50,790 bases of DNA from Amphimedon queenslandica (lineage: Eukaryota; Porifera; Demospongiae; Haplosclerida; Niphatidae): NCBI RefSeq assembly GCF_000090795.2, contig NW_003546305.1:256519-307308 (forward strand). Direction: 5' to 3'. Made by a program: the position numbers and the translations under genes. Below, one piece after another: positions 36,443 to 45,799 of this stretch. The first letter of the stretch is position 1. Each line of letters starts with the position of its first letter. Under the pieces are notes generated by a model. The model did no database searches. It was given only the letters and a program-made list of their open reading frames with translations, and was not told the origin of the DNA.

Positions 36443-39400
36443 TTATTGAATTGAAGCAATTGTATGCCCAGCCATCATGCTCAAAAAAACCTCATTTTCC
36501 AATAATTGATTAAGAATAATATTTTGGTTTTTCCTCTCACTTTTTGTAGCATGATGACCAGAAATTTTACTCAGACCCATCCTTGTATCATAATTGTTTT
36601 GTACCTCTGCCAAAACACCCACGCATTTACCAACCCTTTTATTCCCTCAGCTGTTTGATTTGCTCCCAAATTGCCAACAGCAGATTTGCAAACACCATTC
36701 AAATGTTCCATTCGTAAATCTAAAGCAATGTTATGTCCAGGAACTCCATGTGTATTTACAAATCTTGACCATAATAATTGTTGCCGTTCAGATTAAAAAA
36801 ATGTTACTGACAAATAAAATGCAAGGATTTTATACTATAACTTGTTCTCCTGTTCTGCTTAAAAAGTAGCATTAAATACCTCCATATCCTCAATACACAT
36901 GGACCATCCCCTTCTCTGACTGCATCAGAGTACTCATTGTATAGTAAACCATATGAAAGTAGTTCAGTAGAACATGCGAATACTTTTGTCATTAATAACC
37001 TCTTCAATATCACTGTCTTCATGGGTTTCTGCTATAAACTTTGCTCCATATTTTAATACAATTTCCCTACAAACCTTTAATAAAACACTTTCTCTTTCCT
37101 TTTTTGTCTTACCCCAAATATCTACTTTCAAATCTTTGTGATGGGGTGCATCATTGACATTACTCATTCAAAGATGCTTCATTGCAGCAGCTAGTACAAA
37201 GCATTATGTGTAGTCCTAAAAAAAGCATCATAGGCGTTATAGTCATCCTCTGAAGAAGCAGAAACATTTCTTCTATCCACAGCACATCTCAGTTGATATA
37301 GAGTCCCTTTGTCACTCAGACTTTTACAATTGTAGAACCTTTTCCATATTATCTATAGTTTAATAAAATAAATGATGATAAAATAATAAAGGCATTGAGC
37401 ACTAAATTGAAACATGTTTGTATCTACATGTATGTATACTAACATCTAATAATACTCTTTTTGCATGCCAATCTGTACACACTGGTATTACCCCATGCAG
37501 CCTCTTCATTATGGTGTCACTGTTACTTGTCATTTCCTTTGCTGTTTCCATTCGTTTATGAGTGAGCTGATCTCCACCAAATAGAAATGCATGATAAGCA
37601 TCATCATCAATCATCTGTTTCGTCATTTCATTGACCTTTGTTTGGTGTATTACTGGTGTATATAAATTACTCATCTCCAACATAATCTCAATTATTTCTT
37701 CTATGAAATTTTCATTTTTGGTAATGACACCAAGTGGTACCTGTTTAAAAATAAACCCAAGTAATAATACATACTTATTAAACTCACTACTTCAGATTTC
37801 AATATCATATCCAAATAATGCTCATGCTTTATGTGGATCTGTTAAATATCATCAAAAGATTCTTTGAAATATTTCATTTCTGAAACTAATGTGCGGCTAA
37901 TAATGTTACTGAAATTATGAATTAAAGACTGATGATTTGACACACTAGGCAAAAGAGTAGAGAGTGGAAGTTTATTGACAGGAACTGAGAGGTAGGGAGA
38001 TTGCCTGTCTCACACATTACTGAGATTGATATGGGTCTTTAATTGCATATGAGTGGAAAAAATGATATGACTGTGTTTTAGAGTCAATCCTTTCATGACA
38101 TTGATATGGTCTTTAATTGCATATGAGTGGAAAAAATGATAGGACTGTGTTTTAGAGTCAATCCTTTCATGACATGGCTTAACATTTTTTTCTATATTAT
38201 CCCCAACCAACACAAATCCATCCCAGGTATTTACAGCAGCCTCTGGCACATCAATGTCTTCTGGTGACTCAATATAATCTACAAATAAAGTAATAGTTTT
38301 CAGTTGTCACTTTTAATACCTGTTCTTTTAGAAAAAGGTGATTTGTATGAAGAAATGTGTGTAAAAATACCTTCATCAGAATCAATATTTTTGTCAGTGG
38401 TAGAAAGCATGCATTCATTTGAAGTAACATCCATTCCTTCTAATAAAGAAGCACACCTTACCTGCATGCATATATAAAATGCTTTATCAGTAAGAAAAAG
38501 TCAACTTACTTGATCTGTCTCTTTGTCATCCAATTCATCATCAATTATTACAACAGAATCATTTGTTATGTCACTATTTACTGATATGTTTGAAATCTGT
38601 AAAGAAATATTACTTGACAACAATAACTACATTTACCTCAGTAGTTGATCTGAGTTAGGAAGTAAAGCTTCCTTCCATTTCAATACTTTGCTATTGAAGT
38701 CAATGCCCAAAGATCTTACAAGTGACGTCGTTGCACTTTTGCTGTTACAAAACATTAACTTTTGCAGTCTATTATAAATTTAGGACAATTCATAAGCAAA
38801 ATTACTTTTAATTAATTATGTTACTATTGTACCAGTATGTGAAGAAAATAGTAATACAGAAACCATTTGCTGCAAAAGTGACATGCGAGAACACCTAAAT
38901 TTGCACAGCATAGCAACCAACACAGTAATAAATTCATCCTGATGTGACCTCTCAACAGGAGATGTGGTGGCAGCTTGTAGTATGGTATAAAGTGCTGGAC
39001 AGACTTGAATAATCTCCTTTTTAACAGATTCCAATGGAAAATCACTAATATGCTTCTTATCTTTAGAATTAAGAATAGAATCTGTCTTGGTGGAACACAT
39101 CTTCTTAATCTCGCATTTGATCATTTTTCCCACTCCAGATGCAACATATGGCAAAACCCTGGAATCTTTCAGCATATTGACAGCTAATCTTTTAGGTACA
39201 TTGGTGGATCTGGCTAAAACTTTTCCATAATTTTTCCTTGATGGAGTAAGACAATATCCTTTACTTACACCTGGATAACTAATGTCTAACTGTCACATCG
39301 TAAATTACCAATAAAAAATAATAGTTATTTTACCTTGACTGGAGGAGACTCAACACATTTTCTTTCTCTTAGACCGCAGTAATCCAGCTCCAATAGGATT

Positions 39401-39915
39401 ATACCGTTTTCTTGATGTAGGTGTCACAGTGGCAGTATCATTAGTGTTACTGTCATCATCACTCACACTTAGAGCACAGTAATTAACAAGCATTGTACAC
39501 AACTTCAAACTAGATTCAGAAATCTTTTGACCTTTTTTGATCTATAAAATTAAGTATTCATTCTTAATATTAAGTTGGGGCGGTAACTGATAATTCATAA
39601 TAATTCAAAAAAATCATATGACATGTAGCAGTTTCTGCACAGGTACCCCTTTGATACCAAATCATCAATGTGAATGCTAATACCAGTGGTATCTAAAGTA
39701 ATGAAAAGGTTAGCATTAGGACTGAACTTTTCAGTGAGGCAACACTCAGCCTACCCATTTCTGAAGAAGTACTTTCCAATCTTTGAATTAAGATATATTT
39801 GACAGATGAAGCAACAAGGCTAGTAGAACTGCAACCCAGTATTCTCCTATTACCTTTCACTGCTTCAGTACCACAACCCACATGATTCATTAACAATGCC
39901 ACTAGTGTCGGCCAT
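36443..39915 (-). pseudogene. DUF6589-type protein, candidate transposase of the 5.76-kb element
   Basis: A multi-exon minus-strand gene from ATG at 39915 to TAA at 36443. The N-terminal part includes SRKRYNPIGAGLLRSKRKK, VLARSTNVPKRLAVNMLKD, VLPYVASGVGKMIKCEIKK and ALYTILQAATTSPVERS. The core (37683-37402) has HAFLFGGDQLTHKRME and GVIPVCTDWHAKRVLLDV. Further exons read IWKRFYNCKSLSDKGTLYQL, LLSYGLLYNEYSDAVREGDG and RFVNTHGVPGHNIALDLRME with HLNGVCKSAVGNLGANQ. It ends MMAGHTIASIQ. This order matches DUF6589 proteins. The conserved GDQ, TDW and MEH positions could be a D-D-E triad; that is inference. One stop (expected Tyr after IKSLHFICQ), nearby frameshifts and a tandem duplication at 38026-38174 disable this copy. 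Confidence 0.82.
38026..38174. repeat. Tandem duplication, two units of 75 and 74 bp
   Basis: Units start ttgatatggg (38026) and ttgatatggt (38101) and are otherwise almost identical. The one-base difference puts the second copy in another frame of the DUF6589-type gene, adding a frameshift. Confidence 0.95.
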
Positions 39916-40141
39916 CTTGAAACTGTTAACCATTAATTATTATTATTATTAATAAACAAGTACAGGAAATGACGACTCATATAAATGCCTACTCAATTAT
40001 GACGTGGCAATCTCTCATTGGGCCGCAAGATTCCTTGCAGGAGAACAAGCTGGATCAAGGCAATGTACCAGACCCTTCCCCACCGTCCACCCCAATGACT
40101 GTAGGCTGGGGATGGTCTGGCTTGCGAGACTATCTAATGGG

Positions 40142-40440
40142 TACACATGGAACCTAAATGTCTACACATGTTTGCTAGTAATTTATCTATAACTCTCATC
40201 ATATATTATCTTTTCTAGGAAAGGACAGGAACAGTGACCCAGAGAAAGGTTTGGCCTACAATGCAGTGGTCAACTTTCTATGAGGTCTTAAGGGAAAAGG
40301 GTACTATGTCTATACTGACAACTTCTAATCATCACCTGACCTTTTCTCTGAACTGAAGAGCAAAGGATTTGAAGCCTGTGGTACAGTCAGGATCAACAGA
40401 CTAGGAATTGCAAAGGAATTTCAGTAAGCTGCAGTACCTA
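40142..40440 (+). pseudogene. piggyBac transposase, continuation after the 5.76-kb insertion
   Basis: Resumes as GYTWNLNVYT. A short intron ends at tttctag near 40218, then GKDRNSDPEKGLAYNAVVNF, KGYYVYTDNF (the catalytic-region YxDNF motif of piggyBac), LFSELKSKGFEACGTVRINR and LGIAKEFQ. Stops and a mutated splice donor are present. The C-terminal half and right terminal repeat of the element are missing before Helitron-like sequence begins near 40550. Confidence 0.85.
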
Positions 40441-40512
40441 ACGGTACAAAAGAATGTAATATTTTTACTTTTTTATCACCATATAATTGACAACTACAAT
40501 GTGTCTGTAACT

Positions 40513-40543
40513 GAGCTTACATGCATGAAATGCATGTAAGCTC
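40513..40543. repeat. Perfect 14-bp stem hairpin
   Basis: gagcttacatgcat, loop gaa, atgcatgtaagctc. It lies exactly in the transition between the piggyBac remnant and the Helitron-like gene. Confidence 0.9.
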
Positions 40544-40551
40544 ATAATGAA

Positions 40552-41211
40552 TTAGCAAATCACAGAGAAGCACGTCTAAGTGATCAAAGAGAGAAATCAG
40601 CAAAGAGGTACCAATGATGAATCAGTAGATCACAGAGAAGTTAGTCTAAGTGATCAAAGGCAGAGAAATCTAGAAAGATTTATGAATGAATCAGATGCTC
40701 AAAGACAAAGACGTTTAGTGAAAGATGTGCCAAGGAGTCAGAAGCTCAAAGAGAAGAACATCTCTCAAATCTTCCTAAAATAAATCATGAAAGAAGAGCC
40801 TCAGAATCTGAAGAGCAAAAAGCTCAATGAAATTAATAAATGTGGGAGCATCGTAAAGAGTTTTTGGTTAATCAATCACCTCCAGCTCCTGCACCAGAAA
40901 ATGTTTGTCAGCAACAGCTATCTAGAAAAGACATCGAAAAATTTTAAAAAGAAATGGGACTATCTCATCTCCAACCAGCACGTGCTGTACATATGAGCGT
41001 CTGTGCTACCCAAAAGGTGTATCAATGGTTGATGTGAGTAAAGTACATGATGTATTACAACAGTATTATCATGCGTGTATCAATGATACACAATTATCAG
41101 CCTTATTGCCTAGGGAAGAAGTAAATGGTAGTGTTCATGTTTGTAGTAGATGTATGGCTTTTATAAAGACAGGGACAATCCCTCCATTTGCTACAATAAA
41201 TAATATGCATG
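40552..41211 (+). pseudogene. Helitron-like protein, N-terminal region (5' of pogo insertion)
   Basis: A repetitive charged region (REARLSDQREKSAKRYQ; HREVSLSDQRQRNLERF; QRQRRLVKD; EEHLSNLPKINHERRASES) resembles the Arg/Glu repeats that precede Helitron Rep-helicase proteins. Next comes MVDVSKVHDVLQQYYHA. The segment SVHVCSRCMAFIKTGTIPPF and ATINNMHV is the DUF6570-type cysteine segment found N-terminal to Helitron helicases. Several frame changes occur before 41025. The pogo element interrupts after NNMHV and the protein resumes at 43774. The Rep and helicase domains are not in this copy. Confidence 0.75.
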
Positions 41212-41385
41212 TACCATAAATCTTCTAAAAATTCGGCAAATTAAATTTACCTTAAAATCAGAAATATTGAAAAATTAGAGGTTAAAAATGTTTTTTTACT
41301 TTTAAATAATTTTTATTGACAAAATTGGAGGGAGGGTCATTCCAAAGTCCAATTAGCCAAACCCACATAATCCTGCAGTAGCAAA

Positions 41386-41782
41386 ATGGCCTCTCCATCT
41401 GCAACTTTGTCAGTAGAGAGTATTATTAGAGGCTATCATGTTTACAAGGATTACTGGGATGCAAGAGGAGATGAGTTTAAGCTACAAGTAGATGAATTTA
41501 ATCACTATGATCGATATGTTGTTGCTGTCTTTGTTAATAAAGAAACCACGGGACATGTGCCAAGAGAAATTTCAAAAAACTTTTACTATTTCTTGAAAAG
41601 CAAAGGGACTATACTTGGCCAAGTAACAGGGGGAAGACAAAGATCAGCCATTAAAGGTAAAGGTTTGGAGATCCCATGCAAGTATAAACTATTTGGACCA
41701 TCAACACTTATCAAAAAAACTTACTAAGCTGCTTGAAGAAAAGAAAGAAGAGCTTATTTACCTAGAGTTAAATATACTGTAG
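41386..41782 (+). CDS. HIRAN-like domain protein within the pogo element
   Basis: ATG at 41386 follows the pogo left end by about 170 bp. The product has SIIRGYHVYKDYWDARGDEF, then FNHYDRYVVAVFVNKETTGH, VPREISKNFYYFLKSKG, GQVTGGRQRS and LEIPCKYKLFGPS. The pattern (RG.. up front, 'D.yaVaV' then 'G.VPre.s..f..fl', final 'G.e.pc.y.f') is that of HIRAN-type modules, small DNA-binding domains that in HLTF bind 3' DNA ends. The first stop is at 41727, but removing one A from the run near 41713 extends the frame (KLTKLLEEKKEELIYLEL) to a stop at 41782. HIRAN assignment is from pattern memory; related stand-alone proteins are common in cnidarians and sponges. A role in transposition is inference. Confidence 0.65.
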
Positions 41783-41867
41783 ATTTTTCTGTTTGATAAT
41801 AATTACATTAGTTGTACATACATGTAAATATATCTTAATTGCCATCCACATGCAGACTTCAATGATG

Positions 41868-43562
41868 TCACTGTTGCATGACTTCATCGTCTCCATCATC
41901 ATCTTCATCCTCACTTTCTTCTACCTCTTCATTACTCTCTTCTTCATCACTAGTGTTGTCTAAAAATGGGTTGTCATCATCTTCTTGGAAATATGGTAAT
42001 TGGAGTTCAGCTAGCTCTTTAGCACATCTTATGAAGTGGTTTTTACTTCCAAGTAGATCATTAGTAATTCCACAAAACAAGGACTTCTTAACAACAGTCT
42101 TGTCTTCTTGGAGATAAACCAACCTATCTTTGAGCCAGCAAACGATTTTGGATTTGTCAGCTGTTTTTAGTTTGTGCTGTGGTGTTGGATTGGCACTGGC
42201 ATCAACAACAGAGTGAACGTATTCGTTCCACTTTTCCCTAACTACTGCTTTAAATGGTTTATTTAAGGAGACATCTAAAGTCTGAATTTTGCTTGTGCAT
42301 CCTCCAGGAATTATTATCACGTCTACATTATTGGCATGAGCCAAATCCAAGAAAGCAGAATCTTCGTAAGCTGAAAACGAATCAATGATTAACAGTGATT
42401 GTGAACCCTTTTTGTATGGTAAAATGATTGATTTAAACCATTGCAGCATTAATTTTGAATCCAACCAGCCTTTTTCTGAAGAGCAACTTTCACTTCTTTA
42501 AGAGAAATAAACTTGAGCTTTCTCTTGCCTTTAAATATTGCAAAAGTGGGAAGCATATCACCATCACCAGTACATGACAAAGTAACAGTTAATCTTCTTT
42601 TTTCTGCTCCTGATGACCGAGTTGGCACTTGCTTGACACCTTTTTTGCTGATTGTTTGTTGTGGAACAATGTCAAAAATCAAAGGAGTTTCATCCATATT
42701 TATTATGAGGTCCAATGGATACTGATGCTTAGCTCTTAGTGCTCTTACCCTTATGAAAAATGATTCTATTCGCTTCTCAAGCTGGGCTGGCAGCTTCTGA
42801 CTAACTGAAATCTTTATTCGCATTGACAAACCATACCGTAGCATGAACTTGTCTAACCATCCATTTGACGCCTTAAAACTTGGATTATGACCTTTGATTA
42901 AACTAGCTGCTCTGCCTTTGATCATCTGTCTTCCAACTGGTAGGTGGCAGTCTCGTCTAACCAGGATCCCTTCTACTAACTCTTCTTCGACCTCTTTTGG
43001 ATATGACAGTTTACGACCACTGCCAGATTGGAGGTGTCACCTCTCTTGAGGAGAGAAACTTTCTTGTTCTTTTGCCTCAGCTCATTCTTCCATGAGTAAA
43101 TAGTGGACCGAGGTAAGTTATATTTCCTTGATATCTGAATCATACTTACATCTCTTCTATAAAACTCTCTGATGACTCTCAGTTTAAGATCCAGGCTGTA
43201 TAATTTATACTGGCCGCGCTGGGTTTTTCCTTTTGTGCTGGAGTGGCTGGTGTACTGACACTGGTTGCTTCTGAATCATCGTCTTCATGCCCTGAACATG
43301 TGCTACTGCTATCCTCTTGTTGTTGGTCAGAAGCACCCTGTACTTTAGGAATTGGAGTAGTGGTAGTTGATTTGCTTTGTGGTGTGGTACCAGCTCATGC
43401 CGTGTCCTGCAACAGGTCAGAACTGGTGCGTTGCTTTCTAGGCTGCCCAACAGGCCTTTTTTCAACTTGAATAGGATTGTATCGAGTTAAAAACTCTATA
43501 GAATAGATCATTTTAATACAAATCTGACTAGGAACGTTTTTTTTACCTGGCCATTCTGCCAT
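41868..43562 (-). pseudogene. pogo/Tigger-like transposase (HTH plus DDE_1)
   Basis: Start at 43562 (MAEWP), then an intron of about 43 bp and FLTRYNPIQVEKRPVGQPRK. A first helix-turn-helix follows (YSLDLKLRVIREFYRRDVS, ISRKYNLPRSTIYSWKNEL). A CENP-B/Tc5-type second HTH comes next (GRQMIKGRAASLI, ASNGWLDKFMLRYGLSMR). The catalytic core has INMDETPLIFD (first Asp), QSLLIIDSFSAYED (second Asp) and PGGCTSKIQTLDVSLNKPFK (third Asp), so all three DDD residues are present. The acidic tail (EEESNEEVEESEDEDDD) ends at 41868. Defects are few: one TGA near the N-terminus, frame changes near 43010 and a shift at about 42464 (KKAGW / DSKLMLQWF). It is a young or error-affected copy. Confidence 0.9.
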
Positions 43563-43773
43563 CCTCACAGCTGCTTAGTAAGGTAGAGTAGACTGACGTA
43601 CTGAACTGAAGCACATGGTCAATCATGTGCCGAAATAAGAGGATTATGTCGAAATTAGAATACTCAGCCAGTAATTTTGCATAATCAAATAATTAGAGGT
43701 AATTTCGTGAAATTTTGGAAAAAAATATTTAATTTGACAAAGTTAGTGTTGAATTTTTAGAAGATTTATGGTA

Positions 43774-44000
43774 GACGAAATCCCATTAGAATTATCCCGT
43801 TTGAACACAATGGAACAGAGACTAATTTCAAGAGTGCAAGCCTTTATGAAGCTAATAGTGTTGCTTTTGGGTCAAAGAGCCTTGGCTGGCCAGACCATTA
43901 ATTTTCCTACAAATGTGTCTGAAGTATTTAATTCTTTGCCTAGGCCACTAGTAATGATGGATTTGTGTTAGTTGAGACACCAGACAGCACAAGTGCAACA
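43774..44000 (+). pseudogene. Helitron-like protein, continuation after the pogo insertion
   Basis: Resumes as DEIPLELSRLNTMEQRLISR, VQAFMKLIVLLLGQRALAGQ, TINFPTNVSEVFNSLPRPL, then a stop and frame change leading to VETPDSTSATVSHVN. The 'IP.eL..Ln.mE.rLIsr..aFm.i..l' pattern is that of the region N-terminal to Helitron Rep-helicase domains. Nothing recognisable of Rep or helicase follows, so the gene is truncated. Confidence 0.8.
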
Positions 44001-44091
44001 GTCTCACATGTAAATTGTAATTTTATGACAATAACCTTCATCCTCATTGATGAGGTCATGATACACATTCTGTGGAGGCTTTAAGGCATTC

Positions 44092-44410
44092 TTATCTAGT
44101 ATCTGCATTGACAAAAATTGCAATGGAAATGGTTGCATAATTAATTTTGCTAACTTTATCCTTTACATGAGGAGCTGATGTCACAAATAGCTTTGCGTTA
44201 GTTTTACTATTTCGGTGCTTAAAACTCTTGAATATTGAGTGATCACCAAAGTAATGAATAAGAAAAAGCTGTCCAACACCCCAATATTCATGCCATTTAA
44301 CTCTATTATCACTTTCACCTTTCTTTAACATCTATGACACCATTCTTTTTCGTGATGCCATCATTACCAACTGGGTAAGTTCCTTTATGCACGCATCAGT
44401 ATTGATCACA
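44092..44410 (-). pseudogene. Unrecognised coding remnant
   Basis: The minus strand reads DACIKELTQLVMMASRKRM, stop, then MLKKGESDNRVKWHEYWGV, GQLFLIHYFGDHSIFKSFKH and APHVKDKVSKINYATISI. Composition looks coding but I recognise no family. It may belong with the segments at 45237-45790, which are on the same strand. Confidence 0.35.
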
Positions 44411-44899
44411 TCTGTGGGCATTTATAGAATTACAACATAATTTAAATTTCACATTACTTGAATATAACAGTTAATTTCAAAAATTTAGCAACATAAATCA
44501 AGTTTATACGGTTCAAGATGGCCAAAAAGTAGAAAACAAAAATTAAAGAGACTGATCAGTAAAAATTTTGGGGCGCAAAAATTTCCCGCTAAACAGTATT
44601 GATACCCTGTTGAGACTTGAGAGGGTACTTTTGATAAGGGGATTCATGTGCATGTATATCATAATATTTAATATTGCTATGAGTAAAGGCCTCCTTTTGC
44701 ATGGTTTCTCATGACTAAAAGTATATCTATAATTAAAAGAAAATGGTATCACATAATCATAGCTAATATAAACATGCCAAGGCTTTACTAAAACTAGAAC
44801 TGGAACTAAATATACTTTACTTCAAAGTACAATAACTAAAATTAAAATTTAATTCATTAACTAAAACAACACTGATAGATATGCGCTTATAGAGCCCCT

Positions 44900-45175
44900 A
44901 GATCAAAAAAATCAAAGGCAGTGACACTGATTGGCCATTTTTGTGAGCGCTACAAGGTACTACAGGCTTACAAGCACCATTTTATGGAAAGTATGGAGGC
45001 CAGACTACATCATACAGACCAGGTAACTCTTAGTATTCTTGCTACACTTCATTTTGGCACCTTGGGCTTTGATCTGCCTTTGATGTGGAGAGCTTCTTGC
45101 GTCAGTAATTTTAATCGTGGGTGGCTGCAGTTACTAATTGATTCACAACAGGCTTACTAACTAATGGGTCTATAT
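44900..45175 (+). other. Open frame of uncertain status
   Basis: An open plus-strand frame (RYKVLQAYKHHFMESME, LHHTDQ) with a possible splice donor at 45022. No family is recognised and it may be chance. Confidence 0.2.
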
Positions 45176-45236
45176 ACACAATGCACATACACTACCTCAG
45201 TTGCCTTTTACGTATATTCCATTTCAAGTCATCTCC

Positions 45237-45790
45237 TTAGTCATACAAAAATACAGTACCTCCATGTGGCTCAACAGGAGGTGCCGAACTAATCATATGT
45301 CTATACTTAGTAGAAGCATTATCAAAGAACTGAAGCACCTCATTGACAACTAGTTGTTTGTGAGCATCAGTTCTAATCGGTATTGCTCCATCTTCAGGCA
45401 TTGGAGGAATACCATCATTTGTGACCATAATTGACAAAAGGGCCCTTATGGCGGATTTTAAAATTGATCTTAATAATGGCAAATATCAACCTGTGAGTGC
45501 TTTGTTAGACAATCATTGTTTCTAAAAGTTTCATGGTAACTTTTTGCATCCTGTAGAGTAATTTTATGATAAATGGGGCTCAGGAAGTTGGATTTCTTAG
45601 GCTAGAAAGACAAATTTCACTACCCGCCATAAGGTACCTTTTGTCAATTATGGTCACATTTTTTTTCCTAGTCACTGACTCTTCTTCTATTCCTGTCTTT
45701 TGAGTAACAAGTCGGAGACGTCTCCTCACTGGCCGCATAAAGTCGTCTTCATCTCACAAACTTGCACATGTATAAAGAAAAACACTGGGT
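45237..45790 (-). pseudogene. Unrecognised coding sequence interrupted by a MITE
   Basis: Above the MITE the minus strand reads DEDDFMRPVRRRLRLVTQ, then GIEEESVTRK. Below it the reading continues DGIPPMPEDGAIPIRTDAHK, LVVNEVLQFFDNASTKYRHM and SAPPVEPHGG, where a GT donor-like site (near 45260) follows. The two halves look like one exon into which the 237-bp element inserted. No family is recognised. Confidence 0.45.
45421..45657 (+). mobile_element. GTGACC MITE, copy 3
   Basis: 237 bp with ends gtgaccataattgacaaaag / ggtaccttttgtcaattatg + gtcac. It is the best-preserved inverted repeat of the family (about 33 bp, extending through ..ttatggcgg). Flanks are attt on both sides (45417-45420, 45658-45661). 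Confidence 0.93.
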
Positions 45791-45799
45791 TATGCGGAA

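Larger units (their letters stand above)
34377..40132. mobile_element. 5756-bp DNA transposon carrying RecQ-like helicase and DUF6589-type gene
   Basis: The ends are TAGTCTCGCAAGCCAGACC... at 34377 and its reverse complement ending at 40132. The inverted repeats are about 94 bp and nearly identical, from the tip to ...cttgttctcc (34470 / 40042). Both flanks carry tctaatggg (34368-34376 and 40133-40141). The insertion lies within the piggyBac gene: fusing the flanks through one copy of tctaatggg gives ASNGYTWNLNVYT, the expected piggyBac continuation. Inside are two convergent genes (helicase + at 34549-35851, DUF6589-type - at 39915-36443) and a 422-bp MITE (35895-36316). Long repeats with a 9-bp duplication would also fit MULE-like elements, but no MULE transposase is present. 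Boundaries are certain; classification is open. Confidence 0.95.
41214..43771. mobile_element. pogo/Tigger-like transposon, 2558 bp, carrying an extra HIRAN-like gene
   Basis: Terminal inverted repeats of 21 bp (beginning CCATAAATCTTCTAAAAAT) lie at 41214 and end at 43771, each flanked by TA (41212-41213, 43772-43773), the duplication expected of Tc1/mariner/pogo elements. It encodes a DDD transposase on the minus strand and a HIRAN-like protein on the plus strand, convergent and about 85 bp apart. Excision with one TA makes ...NNMHV-DEIPLEL... read straight through in the Helitron protein. Confidence 0.95.

Noticed and set aside
34377-40132. MULE classification of the 5.76-kb element from its 9-bp duplication and long ends
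   Set aside because: No MULE transposase motifs were found inside; duplication size alone is not decisive, so the class is left open.
40513-40543. Hairpin as a Helitron 3' terminus
   Set aside because: No CTRR end follows at the usual distance and the Helitron-like gene lies on the wrong side for a 3' end.
41878-42117. Ser-rich plus-strand frame
   Set aside because: It is antisense of the acidic tail of the pogo transposase.
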